NCBI RefSeq assembly: GCF_001641615.1
Contig: NZ_LRRU01000014.1
Location: forward strand, 1-64,000
Direction of reading: 5' to 3'
Length of the DNA: 64,000 bases
Source of the DNA: Pseudoalteromonas gelatinilytica
GTDB taxonomy: Bacteria; Pseudomonadota; Gammaproteobacteria; Enterobacterales; Alteromonadaceae
A program made the translations under genes and the position numbers. Shown piece after piece: positions 52,822-63,200 of the stretch. The notes beneath the pieces are model-generated. The model was not told the origin of the DNA and ran no database searches. It worked only from the letters and a program-made list of their open reading frames with translations. The stretch's first letter is position 1. The number at the start of each line of letters is the position of its first letter.

Positions 52822-55158
52822 ATGGTAACTACTAATACAAATATAGAAACCGAATCAGGCTGTTGCTGTCAGGCAAAAACTCAATCCTCTTCGTGTAAAA
52901 GTAAGGAGAATACGTTGGAAAAAACATCACAAAGCCAACAGCTCATCATTGAAGGCGCTGGGTGTGCTAGCTGTGTAGGCAAAATTGAAGGGGCGTTAAA
53001 GGCAACTCATGGAGTCGTCAGTGCAGAAATGAATTTTGCTGATAGGACTGTAACAGTTTCTGGGACAGCTAAGACAGAAGAATTGATCAAAGCTGTTGAG
53101 TCAGTGGGGTATAACGCGAAGCCAATTGATGATAGCTCAGCAACAGATGCGCTTGACGAGAAAGAGGCGGCGGATTGGGCATATTACAAAAAGCTAATGC
53201 GCGATACGTTTATTGCCCTTTCACTCGGCGTTCCTTTGATGATCTACAGCATTGTAGTTGGAGAAATGACAGTTGAAACAAACCTTGAACGCATGTCTTG
53301 GCTGGTTGTCGGTATTTTAACTTTTGGTGTTATGTATTTTTCAGGTAAGCATTTTTATGTTGGCGCTTGGAAAAGCTTTAAAAACCACTCCGCTAATATG
53401 GACACACTAATAGCTTTGGGAACAGGTACAGCTTGGGTGTACTCAATGGTTGTTGTGTTTGCACCTGACGCCGTTCCATTGATGGCACGACATGTCTATT
53501 TTGAAGCTACCGCCATGATCATTGGCTTAATTGATTTAGGTCTAGCATTAGAAATAAAAGCCAGAGGTAAAACCTCTGAGGCCATTAAACGTCTTATCGG
53601 CTTGCAGGCCAAAACGGCAACTGTAGTTCGTGATAATAAAGAGGTTCAGATAGGTATCGAACAGGTTTTGCTTCATGATGTTGTGAAAGTAAAGCCGGGT
53701 GAAAAAATTCCCGTAGATGGCGTTGTATTGGAAGGACACACCTCTATTGATGAGTCCATGCTGACAGGCGAACCTATGCCTGTTGAAAAAGCCGAAGAAG
53801 ATGAGGTTGTCGCTGGTACTTTGAACAAATCAGGCATGATTTTATTTAGAGCGACACGCGTTGGTAAAGACACGGCGCTTGCACAGATCATCAATATGGT
53901 GAAACGAGCGCAAAATTCAAAACCGCCGATTGGCCGCTTGGCCGATGTTATTTCCGCCTATTTCGTTCCTGTAGTCATGATCATCTCGGTGTTAAGTGCG
54001 TTAGCATGGCTTAACTTTGGCCCTGAGCCAGCAATTGCTTTTGCTATCGTATCAGCAACTACTGTGCTTATTATTGCCTGCCCGTGTGCTTTAGGCTTGG
54101 CAACGCCTATGTCTGTCATGGTGGGAGTAGGAAAAGCAGCAGAAGCCGGAGTACTTATTCGCAACGGTGAGGCACTGCAAACCGCCTCTAAAATCACTGC
54201 CATGATTTTAGATAAAACGGGCACTATTACTGAAGGGGCACCTAAGGTAACCGATATTGTTTTAGCAAAAGCTACTGACGAAAAAGACGTACTACAGCTT
54301 GCAGCAAGTTTAGAAAGCGGCTCAGAGCACCCTTTAGCGCAAGCGATTGTTGAAAGTGCTTTAGATAAGGATATTGAGTTACTAAAAATTGAATCGTTTA
54401 ATGCTATTACGGGTTTTGGTGTAGAAGCAAACTGTAACAATAAAGTCCTGCTTTTTGGTAACGATAAACTAATGAAGTTAAAAGGCATAGACCTCACAGG
54501 CTTTGTTGGAAAAGCCCAGTCTTTAGCCAAAGAAGCCAAAACACCTATGTACTTTGCTGTAGATGGTGAACTTGCCGCAATCATTGCTGTCGCAGATCCC
54601 ATTAAGTCAGACTCAATCTCTGCTATCAAACGGCTTCAGGCTAATGGTATACGCGTCATCATGTTAACAGGTGATAACAAGGAAACCGCTGCCGCTGTTG
54701 CCAAAAAAGCAGGTATTAGCGAATTTCTTGCTGAGGTGCTGCCAGAAGATAAAGCCAACAAGGTGAAAGAGCTACAAGGCAGTGGCGAAATTGTTGGTAT
54801 GACAGGAGATGGCATCAACGATGCTCCTGCGCTAGCGTTAGCCGATGTTGGCTTCGCCATAGGCACAGGGACTGATGTAGCTATCGAAAGTGCTGACATT
54901 ACCCTAATGCGTGGTTCACTTCATGGCCTTGCCGATGCCATAGCGGTAAGCAAAGCTACTTTACGAAATATCAAACAAAACTTGTTTGGCGCGTTTGTCT
55001 ATAACGTAGCTGGGATTCCTTTTGCTGCGGGGGTTCTATATCCCTTCTTTGGCATTCTGCTTAGCCCTGTAATTGCAGGTGCTGCAATGGCGTTTTCGTC
55101 ATTGACTGTGGTGTCAAATGCAAATCGACTTCGCTTTTTTAAAGCAAAAGAGCATTAA
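52822..55158 (+). CDS. copA: Cu(I)-exporting P1B-type ATPase (CopA)
   Basis: A 778-residue inner-membrane pump removing Cu(I) from the cytoplasm. A Cys-rich N-terminal tail ([15 protein letters not shown]) precedes one HMA domain with GAGCASCVG. The P-type motifs are intact: [16 protein letters not shown] in helix 6, DKTGTITEG with the phosphorylated Asp, [18 protein letters not shown], and [15 protein letters not shown] in helix 8, which marks Cu(I)/Ag(I) specificity. Starts behind GGAGG. It is distinct from the oxidase of the same name at 48390. Confidence 0.97.
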   Translation: MVTTNTNIETESGCCCQAKTQSSSCKSKENTLEKTSQSQQLIIEGAGCASCVGKIEGALKATHGVVSAEMNFADRTVTVSGTAKTEELIKAVESVGYNAKPIDDSSATDALDEKEAADWAYYKKLMRDTFIALSLGVPLMIYSIVVGEMTVETNLERMSWLVVGILTFGVMYFSGKHFYVGAWKSFKNHSANMDTLIALGTGTAWVYSMVVVFAPDAVPLMARHVYFEATAMIIGLIDLGLALEIKARGKTSEAIKRLIGLQAKTATVVRDNKEVQIGIEQVLLHDVVKVKPGEKIPVDGVVLEGHTSIDESMLTGEPMPVEKAEEDEVVAGTLNKSGMILFRATRVGKDTALAQIINMVKRAQNSKPPIGRLADVISAYFVPVVMIISVLSALAWLNFGPEPAIAFAIVSATTVLIIACPCALGLATPMSVMVGVGKAAEAGVLIRNGEALQTASKITAMILDKTGTITEGAPKVTDIVLAKATDEKDVLQLAASLESGSEHPLAQAIVESALDKDIELLKIESFNAITGFGVEANCNNKVLLFGNDKLMKLKGIDLTGFVGKAQSLAKEAKTPMYFAVDGELAAIIAVADPIKSDSISAIKRLQANGIRVIMLTGDNKETAAAVAKKAGISEFLAEVLPEDKANKVKELQGSGEIVGMTGDGINDAPALALADVGFAIGTGTDVAIESADITLMRGSLHGLADAIAVSKATLRNIKQNLFGAFVYNVAGIPFAAGVLYPFFGILLSPVIAGAAMAFSSLTVVSNANRLRFFKAKEH

Positions 55159-55169
55159 GGAGAAGAGCG

Positions 55170-55523
55170 ATGATGTTAATTAACTTATTAGGCTTAATGT
55201 TAATCGCGCTGATTGTTTGGTGGTTTTGGCTATATAAACCCAATAAAACAATCGTTCAAGGTAATGAAGTACTCATTGAAGTGAGGGATGGCGTGTATTC
55301 CCCATCCTCAATTCAGGTGTCTGCTAGCCAACCTGTTACCTTGAAGTTTATACGCAAAGATCAATCCCCCTGCGCTGAAACAATGCTTATTCCTTCATTG
55401 GATATAAGCGAACAGCTTAAGTTAAATGAAATTACTCAAATTACCTTATTAAACTTGTCACCGGGAGAGCATGAGTTTCACTGTCAGATGCAAATGTATC
55501 GCGGTGTCTTAAAAGTCGTTTAG
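55170..55523 (+). CDS. Membrane-anchored cupredoxin-domain protein
   Basis: The protein has 117 residues. One N-terminal helix (LLGLMLIALIVWWFWLY) anchors a cupredoxin-like domain: EVRDGVYSPSSIQVSASQPVTLKF, then SPCAETMLIPSLDIS and EHEFHCQMQMYRG. Cys, His and Met candidates are present for copper. The gene sits between the ATPase and the DUF2933 gene and may take Cu(I) from the pump. The last 162 bases are duplicated at 60040-60201. Confidence 0.9.
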   Translation: MMLINLLGLMLIALIVWWFWLYKPNKTIVQGNEVLIEVRDGVYSPSSIQVSASQPVTLKFIRKDQSPCAETMLIPSLDISEQLKLNEITQITLLNLSPGEHEFHCQMQMYRGVLKVV

Positions 55524-55532
55524 GAGGGCAAT

Positions 55533-55868
55533 ATGAAAAATCAACACCCTAATTTTTGGTCAACACCTACAGGCTGGGCTGCACTGGCACTTATTGCCGC
55601 AGTGACCTACTTCTTAGTGCTTGAGCATGGTCAACATACGCTGCAATTTCTTCCCTACTTGATTTTATTGCTATGCCCCTTGATGCACGTATTTATGCAT
55701 GGCAGTCATGGTAAACATGGTCACGATCATTCACATGCGCCTGATGAAAAAAAGGAAGAGAGCTTTCAAGAACTCACGGATAAAAATGCAGCCTATCGCG
55801 ATGGCTACATACAAGGCTTAGAAAAGGCACGTAAGGAATCACATAAAAAGGAGAGCAGTGATGAATGA
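55533..55868 (+). CDS. DUF2933 membrane protein with His-rich tail
   Basis: The protein has 111 residues with two helices (about 14-28 and 35-52). The DUF2933-type segment LILLLCPLMHVFMHGSHG is followed by HGHDHSHAPDEKKEE and a charged helix. The His-rich stretch should bind copper or zinc. It is commonly found in copper and silver resistance clusters next to an isoprenylcysteine methyltransferase-like gene, as here. It overlaps that gene by eight bases. Confidence 0.85.
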   Translation: MKNQHPNFWSTPTGWAALALIAAVTYFLVLEHGQHTLQFLPYLILLLCPLMHVFMHGSHGKHGHDHSHAPDEKKEESFQELTDKNAAYRDGYIQGLEKARKESHKKESSDE

Positions 55869-56526
55869 AACATATGATTATGGCTTATGGTCAATGGTGA
55901 TACTGAACTCAGCAATTTTTATCTTTTTTGCCTTTAGTTTTGTCAAACCAAAAACATCAACTGATTGGAGAAGTCTAAGCGCGTTCTCTGCCTTTATTGT
56001 TGCCCTATTTACTGAAATGTATGGCTTTCCTTTAACTATCTATTTTCTGTCGGGGTGGCTGACGGAGACCTATCCAGAAGTAAATTTCTTTGCGCATGAA
56101 AATGGGCATTTATTACATACTTTCTTTGGATTTCAAGGTGATGCCCATTGGGACCCATTTCATATAGTGAGTATGGTGTTTATTGTTGCAGGTTTCTTTA
56201 TGTTGTCTTCAGCATGGAATGTATTGCATCACGCGCAAAAACATCATCAATTGGCTACAACTGGATGGTATGCAAGATGTCGCCACCCACAGTATGTAGC
56301 TTTCATTCTAATCATGTTCGGCTTTTTATTGCAGTGGCCGACAATCCCAACACTTGCGATGTTTCCGATCTTAGTCGTTGTTTACGTCAAGCTAGCGAAA
56401 CGCGAAGAAGCACAGGCGATTGCTGAATTTGGTTCGGAGTACCACAGGTATATGGAATCGACACCAAGTTGGATCCCAAGTTTTAATAAAAGTGTAGAAG
56501 GTAAAAATCATGAAAACGTTAACTAA
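55861..56526 (+). CDS. Isoprenylcysteine methyltransferase-like (PEMT/ICMT) membrane protein
   Basis: The protein has 221 residues from ATG 55861 behind GGAG; a GTG three bases earlier is less likely. It has five to six helices. The C-terminal ICMT/PEMT motif is visible: TTGWYARCRHPQYVAFILIMFG and REEAQAIAEFGSEYHRYMESTPSWIP. The substrate in bacterial metal clusters is unknown. It recurs directly after DUF2933 genes. Confidence 0.87.
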   Translation: MNETYDYGLWSMVILNSAIFIFFAFSFVKPKTSTDWRSLSAFSAFIVALFTEMYGFPLTIYFLSGWLTETYPEVNFFAHENGHLLHTFFGFQGDAHWDPFHIVSMVFIVAGFFMLSSAWNVLHHAQKHHQLATTGWYARCRHPQYVAFILIMFGFLLQWPTIPTLAMFPILVVVYVKLAKREEAQAIAEFGSEYHRYMESTPSWIPSFNKSVEGKNHENVN

Positions 56527-56932
56527 ATCAATTTTATTTATTAGTTCACTACTGATAACCACTAGCTCATTTGCCCAAAACAATGAGCATAAACATGAAG
56601 GTGCGAACAAAGCTGATATGCATCAAGGCATGACAATACCACATGAGAACATGGGAGAAATGCATAAAAAAATGATGGAAATGAAAAAGGAAGTCCATGC
56701 CATTAAAACTGAAAAAGATCCTGACAAGCAACAGCAGATGATGGTTGAACATCACCGTTCAATGATGAAGATGATGCAATCCATGCACAAAAATATGGAA
56801 GAAATGCCAATGCATCAACAAATCAAGATGACTGAACATCATTTAGAAATGATGGAGAACATGATGCCGCAGATGAACCGGAAAATGGAAGAAATGAAAG
56901 ATAGCAATCAACAGCATTCACACAAACATTAG
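56510..56932 (+). CDS. Periplasmic Met/His-rich metal-binding protein
   Basis: The protein has 140 residues with a signal peptide (cleavage after SFA). The mature protein is strongly Met- and His-rich, for example MHQGMTIPHENMGEMHKKMMEM, and ends HSHKH. Long helices with MxxM and HH spacing suggest a helical copper sponge. It overlaps the methyltransferase gene by 17 bases. No established family name is assigned. Confidence 0.85.
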   Translation: MKTLTKSILFISSLLITTSSFAQNNEHKHEGANKADMHQGMTIPHENMGEMHKKMMEMKKEVHAIKTEKDPDKQQQMMVEHHRSMMKMMQSMHKNMEEMPMHQQIKMTEHHLEMMENMMPQMNRKMEEMKDSNQQHSHKH

Positions 56933-56942
56933 GAGAAAAATT

Positions 56943-57314
56943 ATGAGCGATTTAGATCATAGAGTTGGCGTTAGAGAGCAAAATTTAGTTGTTCGAAATC
57001 TAAAGCTTAGCAATGTCACAGAAGAAAGCTGTGACGAGTTAGTAAAAGAAATAGATCAGCTTTTTGGTATAGATGAAGTTAGTTACAACATCAAAGAAGG
57101 TGAAATACACCTTGCCTATGATGCCGCAAACGTAAGCCTTGATGGGATTGAGGAGGTAATCCGTAAGTATGGCGCAGATGTTCATGATGATTGGTGGACA
57201 CATACTAAAGAAAGTTACTATAAATTTGTTGATCAGAACATCAAAGATAACTCTGTTCATAAGCCTTGGAGTTGTCATCAAGCACCTTCGGGGGCTGGCC
57301 GGAAAAACAAATGA
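56943..57314 (+). CDS. HMA-like domain protein without CxxC
   Basis: The protein has 123 residues and is cytoplasmic. Its predicted fold repeats the ferredoxin-like HMA pattern (NLVVRNLKLSNVTEESCDELVKEIDQLFGIDEV, then EIHLAYDAANVSLDGIEEVIRKYGADV), but the CxxC metal site is replaced by a single Cys. The C-terminus has HKPWSCHQAP, which could be an alternative site. It could be a metallochaperone that lost its site or a regulator of the pump. Co-directional with its neighbours. Confidence 0.75.
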   Translation: MSDLDHRVGVREQNLVVRNLKLSNVTEESCDELVKEIDQLFGIDEVSYNIKEGEIHLAYDAANVSLDGIEEVIRKYGADVHDDWWTHTKESYYKFVDQNIKDNSVHKPWSCHQAPSGAGRKNK

Positions 57315-57364
57315 ATTCATAAAAAAGTGTATAGATAATTAGTTAGTCAAATGAGGTAACAGTG

Positions 57365-57715
57365 ATGAAAACACCCTATATAAAAGCTCTTTTATTGCTT
57401 ACATTCGGTTTATATTTAGTGGGTTGTTCTAATACCACTTTTTATCATAAATACATGATGAGAGGTCAGGTAGTAGAAAGTTCTGATAATCGAACTCTAA
57501 TCTGTATTGGTGCTAAGCATGGCGCAGAGGTTGGGCAAAAATACAGTGTTATTAGATTCCATGAAAGAATAGTATTGAGTGAAGGTGACGATCCCTACAC
57601 TATCGAAAAGGTAGGAACGGTACAAATTACTAAAATTGTGAATGATCATTTCGCAACTGTAAAGCTAGTGTCTGGTGACATTGCAGCGAAAGATATGGTG
57701 GAACTTGAAAACTAA
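57365..57715 (+). CDS. Small lipoprotein of unknown function
   Basis: The protein has 116 residues from ATG 57365. A lipobox LVGCSN near residue 21 predicts an acylated envelope protein. The body reads as a small beta-barrel fold resembling OB or S1-like sheets (GQVVESSDNRTLICIGAKHGAEVGQKYSVIRF), as in outer-membrane or flagellar-assembly T-like proteins, but I cannot name it. It ends the co-directional metal block; a hairpin follows. Confidence 0.75.
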   Translation: MKTPYIKALLLLTFGLYLVGCSNTTFYHKYMMRGQVVESSDNRTLICIGAKHGAEVGQKYSVIRFHERIVLSEGDDPYTIEKVGTVQITKIVNDHFATVKLVSGDIAAKDMVELEN

Positions 57716-57719
57716 TAAA

Positions 57720-57739
57720 GTGGTGGCGAAAGCCACCAC
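57720..57739. terminator. Strong hairpin after the lipoprotein gene
   Basis: Perfect eight-pair stem gtggtggc/gccaccac with a stable gaaa tetraloop, directly after the stop. No T run follows, so it may slow or end transcription only with help. Confidence 0.55.
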
Positions 57740-57931
57740 AAGAGCATAACAATAAAACTTAATGAAAAAGCTTTAGTGTTATTTTGTACAACCTTTGAGA
57801 TTGTTTGCTCAGTTCTGGTTATCTTGATGCCAGTACGACAGAAAAAATGTTACATATGGATTAGAAAGGTGTGGGCTGGCATCCTAGGTCTAATCTTAAC
57901 AGTTAAGGAGCCGCCGAATAGAGCTATACCT

Positions 57932-58663
57932 TTACATCAGCAGCATAATCAATGCTCCCGCGATCATAAATAAGTTTTCAGATAGCGATACAAATCCAAG
58001 TGGCACACTACTATCGCCGCCTACACAGGCACACTTTAACTGGCGTTTGTCAATGTAAACGGCTTTGAAAACTGAAATTGCTCCAACTGTGCCGATAAAC
58101 AATGAAAATGGTGCCACTGCGAGAGGCTGTAGTTGGGCAACCATACCAATACCTGCATATGCTTCAATGAAGGGATAAATATAACCATATCTTATCCATC
58201 TCATCGCTAGTAAATCATAAGTAATAAACGAATTTGTGAAACTGTATAGGTCTTTCAGTTTTTGCACCGCTAAGAGCGTCATTGAAAAAGCTATAAATAG
58301 CATCAGTGTTCTGATGGAGATAAATGAGCCGGAAGCAAAATGTTGAGATGCGACAGCAAGAAGTGCAGCTATCGAGAAAATGGCTACAACTGGCGTGTAG
58401 GTTGTGCCAGTTTGACCTGCTTCATCTTTACCAAAATACTCTCTTAAGTCATCGTATCCTCCGACACGCTTTCCTTCAATAAAGGTTTGTGGCGTAGTTT
58501 TGACATCATGCTTATCTTTGAAGTCATCAGCTTGTTGTCTTGACGTGAGCTTATGATCTTCTACATCATACCCTTGCCTCTCCAGCAAATCTTTCGACCT
58601 TAAACCATAGGGGCAGATATGTTCGTCAGTGACCATTCTGTACAGGGTAGCTGTCTTAGTCAT
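57932..58663 (-). CDS. Glutaredoxin-MauE fusion membrane protein
   Basis: The protein has 243 residues. The N-terminal glutaredoxin domain (YRMVTDEHICPYGLRSKDLLE, TTPQTFIEGKRVGGYDDL) has CPYG in place of CPYC, a monothiol-like active site. Then come four to five helices of the MauE/DoxX type, with CACVGGDSSVPLG near the end. Such fusions occur beside DUF305 and copper genes. A thiol or glutathione-linked repair of periplasmic metal proteins is possible. Two bases separate it from the DUF305 gene on the minus strand. Confidence 0.87.
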   Translation of the reverse strand: MTKTATLYRMVTDEHICPYGLRSKDLLERQGYDVEDHKLTSRQQADDFKDKHDVKTTPQTFIEGKRVGGYDDLREYFGKDEAGQTGTTYTPVVAIFSIAALLAVASQHFASGSFISIRTLMLFIAFSMTLLAVQKLKDLYSFTNSFITYDLLAMRWIRYGYIYPFIEAYAGIGMVAQLQPLAVAPFSLFIGTVGAISVFKAVYIDKRQLKCACVGGDSSVPLGFVSLSENLFMIAGALIMLLM

Positions 58664-58664
58664 C

Positions 58665-59186
58665 TTAGTCTCCTTTGTTCAGTGTGCCTTCAAACTTTGG
58701 GAGCGGTCGTTGCTCAGCCTGAGCTTGTGAGCTGACCTTTCCATTTTCAGAAATATCCTTAATCAGCCATTCCATTTCTTTTATTTCTTTTCGTTGGGCT
58801 TTAATAATACCATTTGCCAATTCACGCACGCGTACATCCTCCAAAGTTGAATGCTCACTAGTAAGAATAGCAATGGAGTGATGAGGAATCATCGCTTTCA
58901 TGTAGGCAGTGTCAGAAATTGTGCTTTGAGAGCGAACAAGATAAAGACATATGGCGAACAGTATTGTCGCCAATAGAAAAATAGCCATGTTGAGCTTCTT
59001 GTTACTGTACATGCCAAGCATAAAGGCCAGCATGATCATTGCCATACCTGCTCCCATATACAACGCCATATAGATACGCGTTTCACTAAACCATATATGT
59101 GATACTGCGTAAGTGTTGAGATACATCATGACAAACATAGCAATGGTTGAGGTGATGATCATTGCAGCAAATCTTGAGTATTTCAT
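58665..59186 (-). CDS. DUF305-domain membrane protein
   Basis: The protein has 173 residues, three hydrophobic helices then a C-terminal DUF305-like domain. The segment AYMKAMIPHHSIAILTSEHS holds the conserved MIPHH and second His, thought to bind copper. The gene starts behind AAGGA and leads a two-gene minus-strand unit with the glutaredoxin-MauE gene. These two genes run opposite to the main copper block. Confidence 0.88.
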   Translation of the reverse strand: MKYSRFAAMIITSTIAMFVMMYLNTYAVSHIWFSETRIYMALYMGAGMAMIMLAFMLGMYSNKKLNMAIFLLATILFAICLYLVRSQSTISDTAYMKAMIPHHSIAILTSEHSTLEDVRVRELANGIIKAQRKEIKEMEWLIKDISENGKVSSQAQAEQRPLPKFEGTLNKGD

Positions 59187-59668
59187 AAGTAATCCTTACA
59201 TTGATAGTGTAAATATTTCCCACTGTTAGCCTATTATTCTCTACATGTGGTCATGTTCTCGAAAAAATGCAAGTAATGAGCCAGTATCAATAAGAGTATT
59301 TGTAATACGATTGACTCAATTTCAGCGCAATTATTGTGAATCAGTACTAATCTACACATTTCGGTGTAAGAGTTTATGGGCAAAAAATCTTCTTTGAAGG
59401 AGATCAAATCAGCTTATATTTAGAGTTTGAGTTTTGAACTTGTGATAGACACAGGCGGAATTGGCTTTAGTTAACAATCTAATGTGGGAACTCAAAGTAC
59501 TACAAGCTGAGCTTCAACAAATGTAAGCTCGTGTACAAGTGAAGACACAGTTAAAGCATGTGGAAGAATTAATCTTGATAGTTAGAGTTGTCATTTATTT
59601 CACTTTTTAAATGAACGAATATTGATCTTTTATCTCGTTCATGTCCGAAAGCTAAAAGTTTCCTACAC
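59187..59668. other. Non-coding remnant region upstream of the DUF305 gene
   Basis: About 480 bases with only short, interrupted frames. The only suggestive stretch (about 59460-59590) reads as a Gln/Leu-rich helix on the plus strand with a stop in it. This may be decayed mobile DNA next to the recombinase remnant. No promoter can be assigned with confidence. Confidence 0.5.
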
Positions 59669-60004
59669 ATGAAAGTGGTTTTGCAAGAGTATCTACTAGA
59701 GAACAAGATTTGAATGCTCAACTGTTCAGTTGGGCTATTATGGTTGTAAAAAAATATTATAAGGCAATGTGTCTGGTACTTCGGTTAGAAATGAAAAAAG
59801 TTAAAGAAGCTAATCGATTTCATCAGGTAGGGTGATGAGGTAATAGTTACTCGCCTTGATCGGCTAGGCCGATCATTAAAGTCTATTCTTGAGGACATTG
59901 AAAGTACTCACAAACGGGGCGATTGTTCAAAGATTATTAATGGTTCTGTCAGTACAAAAAATGATAATCCGTTTACCAGTTTCATTCATAATCTGCGCAA
60001 TTAG
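59669..60004 (+). pseudogene. Frameshifted serine recombinase (resolvase/invertase) remnant
   Basis: The pieces of a resolvase N-terminal domain are readable in different frames. ATG AAA GTG lacks one base before FARVSTREQDLNAQL (catalytic Ser). A second frame reads GNVSGTSVRNEK (around 59764-59799). A third reads GDEVIVTRLDRLGRSLKSILEDIE from about 59830, with the catalytic Arg residues, and ends in TAG at 60002-60004. The DNA-binding half is missing. It is a dead recombinase, and it directly precedes the duplicated cupredoxin end. Confidence 0.85.
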
Positions 60005-60039
60005 CAATAATGACGTGCGTTCATAACGGTCATAAAGAG

Positions 60040-60201
60040 CAATCCCCCTGCGCTGAAATAATGCTTATTCCTTCATTGGATATAAGCGAACAGCTTAAGT
60101 TAAATGAAATTACTCAAATTACCTTATTAAACTTGTCACAGGGAGAGCATGAGTTTCATTGTCAGATACAAATGTATCGCGGCGTCTTAAAAGTAATTTA
60201 G
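60040..60201 (+). pseudogene. Duplicated 3' end of the cupredoxin gene
   Basis: These 162 bases copy 55362-55523 with only a handful of substitutions. They encode SPCAEIMLIPSLDISEQLK to the end, with Gln for Pro in LNLSQGEHEF and Ile for Met in CQIQMYRG. The membrane anchor and first half are missing. An ATG at 60010 would give a 63-residue hybrid peptide, probably not functional. It looks like the footprint of a recombination or of a lost second copy of the copper block. Confidence 0.88.
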
Positions 60202-60252
60202 TTTTAAATAGGTCTTTTTACACACCTGAACGAGCAAAAGTAACTTAACAAA

Positions 60253-60281
60253 AGGCTTCTCGAAAACATTACGAGAAGCCT
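60253..60281. terminator. Terminator of the CzcBA-type operon
   Basis: A ten-pair stem aggcttctcg/cgagaagcct with a nine-base loop is followed by tttgtt on the minus strand, 12 bases after the pump stop. Confidence 0.85.
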
Positions 60282-60292
60282 CTAAATTAAAG

Positions 60293-63200
60293 TTAAGATT
60301 TGTATTTACTGTAAACAATTCTATATAGAACAGGCAAAACAACTAAAGTAAGTAAAGTAGAGGAAATAATCCCTCCAATTACCACCGTTGCTAATGGCCT
60401 CTGAACTTCAGCCCCAGTTCCGACGTTTAATGCCATAGGAATGAAACCTAAGCTAGCAACCAAAGCGGTCATTAATACAGGGCGAAGCCTGATAGTTGCA
60501 CCTTCGATAATTGAGTTTATTAGCTCTCCTGTTTCAAGTAATCGCTGTTTAATGAATGACAGCATCACCAGTCCATTTAATACAGCTATCCCTGAAAGAG
60601 CGATAAATCCAACAGCAGCAGAAATTGAAAGAGGCATGTCTCTTAACCACAAAGCCAATACGCCGCCTGTAAGTGCTAAAGGCACACCACTAAATATGAT
60701 CAGGGCATCTTTTATTGAACTAAATGCTATGACAAGCAGTGTCAAAATTACAAACAATGTGGCAGGTACTACGATGGATAATCTTTGCGTTGCACTCTCA
60801 AGTTGCTCAAATGTTCCGCCGTACTCAAGCCAATAACCAGCAGGCAATTCAACATTTTGTTGAATTTTTTGCTGTGCCTCTTGTACGAATGAGCCTAGAT
60901 CTCGGTTTCTAACATTTGCTGTAATTACAATTCGTCGCTTACCATTTTCTCGGCTTATTTGACTTGGAACTGTCGTATAATTTAACTCTGCAACTTCGCT
61001 TACAGGTACAAACTCACCACTTTCTGTCGCGATTGGCAAATTACCTAGCTGATCAAGGTTGGCTCTCAACAGCTCAGGATATCTAACTACAATTTCAAAT
61101 CGACGATCACCTTCGAATATTAACCCTGCGCCTTCACCTGACACGACTGTTTTTAACCAAGACTGTAAGTCGCTTGCATCCAACCCGTATAGCGCTAATG
61201 CTTCAGGCTTGGGGTTAACGGTAAAGATAGGCACGTCATCAACTTGTTCGAGCCGCGCATCAGCAACACCTGAAATTGTATTGAGTGTAGCCAAAACTTC
61301 TTGTGCAGAAATGACAAGTTGGGATAGATCATCACCGTAGAGCTTAATCCCTAAATCAGCTCTTACTCCGCTAATTAATTCGTTAAATCGCATCTGAATT
61401 GGTTGAGTAAACTCATAATTATTGCCGGGAATAGAGCTGAGATCTTTTTCCAGCCTTTCAACAAAATCCTCTTTCGTTAAATTAGGGTCGGGCCATTGCT
61501 CTCTCGGCTTTAATATCAGAAAAGTATCAGTCACATTTGGCGGCATCGCGTCTGTCGCAACTTCTGCTGTGCCCGTTTTTGAAAACACCGTAACAACTTC
61601 ATCATATTTCATAATTTGTTGTTCAAGTACCTTCTGCATTTCTACAGCTTGGTCAATACCCGTGCCCGGAATACGCATCGCGTGCAGTGCAATGTCACCT
61701 TCATTAAGTTGAGGAACAAATTCAGATCCTAATTTACTACCAAGTAATATGCTAAATGTCACAAGTAAAGCAGCGCCGCAAACAACTAGCCAACGTAGTT
61801 TTAAAGCCCACTTCAAAACAGGACTATAAACTGACTTAGCGCCGACAATTACTGGACTTTCTTTTTCGCTGATTTTGCCTTTCAAGAATAAAGCAACCGC
61901 AGCGGGGACTAGCGTGAAGGTAAATACCATTGCAGACAATAGAGCGATTATCACCGTTGCGGCCATCGGATGAAACATTTTGCCCTCGACACCCGATAAG
62001 GTAAACAAAGGTAAATAGACAATCGTTATGATCAATACGCCAAAAACACTAGGTCGTATAACCTCATTGGTAGCAGAATAAACAATGTCTAGGCGTTCTT
62101 TCAGGGAAATGACAGAACTATTTCGTTTTTGGCTTTCTGCTAACCGCCTAATGCAGTTCTCAACGATTATTACCGCGCCATCGACAATCAATCCAAAATC
62201 TAAGGCTCCCAGACTCATTAAATTCGCAGAGACTTTGCTTTGAACCATGCCCGTGATTGTTGCCAACATTGCCAAAGGAATTACTGCGGCGGTAATCAAA
62301 GCGGCGCGTATGTTACCCAGTAATAGGAACAATACGAAGATAACCAGTAATGCACCTTCAATAAGATTTTTCTGTACGGTGCTAATTGCTTTATCAACCA
62401 GAGTTGTCCTGTCATATAAGGGAACTATGGACACGCCTTGAGGTAAACTGTTTTGGATTTCACTAAGCTTGTCACCAACAGCCAATGCCACCGAGCGTGA
62501 ATTTTCTCCTACCAGCATCATTGCGGTGCCAATCACACTTTCCTTGCCTTCCAGTGATGCAGCTCCTGTCCTTAGCTCTTTTCCTATCGCAACTTCGGCT
62601 ACATCTTTAACTTTTACAAGTGTGCCGTCGTCGCTTTTTATAATGACGTTTTGGATGTCTTGAATAGATTGCAACTGAGCTTGTGAACGAACAAGAATTT
62701 GCTGTCCGCTTCTTTCGATGAATCCAGCCCCTTGATTTGCATTATTTCGCATTATTGCATTTGATAGTGCTTCACTGGTAATACCGAAGTGCAACATCCT
62801 TAACGGATCGGGATTGATATGGTATTGCTTTTTATAGCCACCAATTGCATTGATTTCCGTAATCCCTTTAACCAATGCAAGTTGTGGTTTCACTACCCAG
62901 TCATGGATCTCCCTTAACGCCATCGCATCATAGGGTAAGCCATTATTCTGCTTTGCACTTTCGTCGGCAGTTATACTGTACATGTATATTTCACCGAGGC
63001 CCGTAGCAATTGGTCCCATTTCTGGTTCAATGCCAAACGGTAGTTGCTCCTTAATTGCGCTAAGTCGCTCATTGATTAGGTTTCTGGCAAAATACAAATC
63101 TGTGCCTTCTTCAAACACAACAGTCACTTGCGACAGGCCATATCGAGAAAGTGAACGGGTATAATCCAGCTTAGGTAAACCTGCCAAGCCCGTTTCGACG

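Noticed and set aside
53958..54629. A 223-codon minus-strand frame inside the Cu-ATPase gene
   Set aside because: Antisense shadow of conserved P-type ATPase motifs; Ser/Ala-rich composition typical of such shadows.
57776..57973. A 65-codon plus-strand frame before the glutaredoxin-MauE gene end
   Set aside because: No ribosome site, overlaps the real minus-strand gene, and no recognisable domain.
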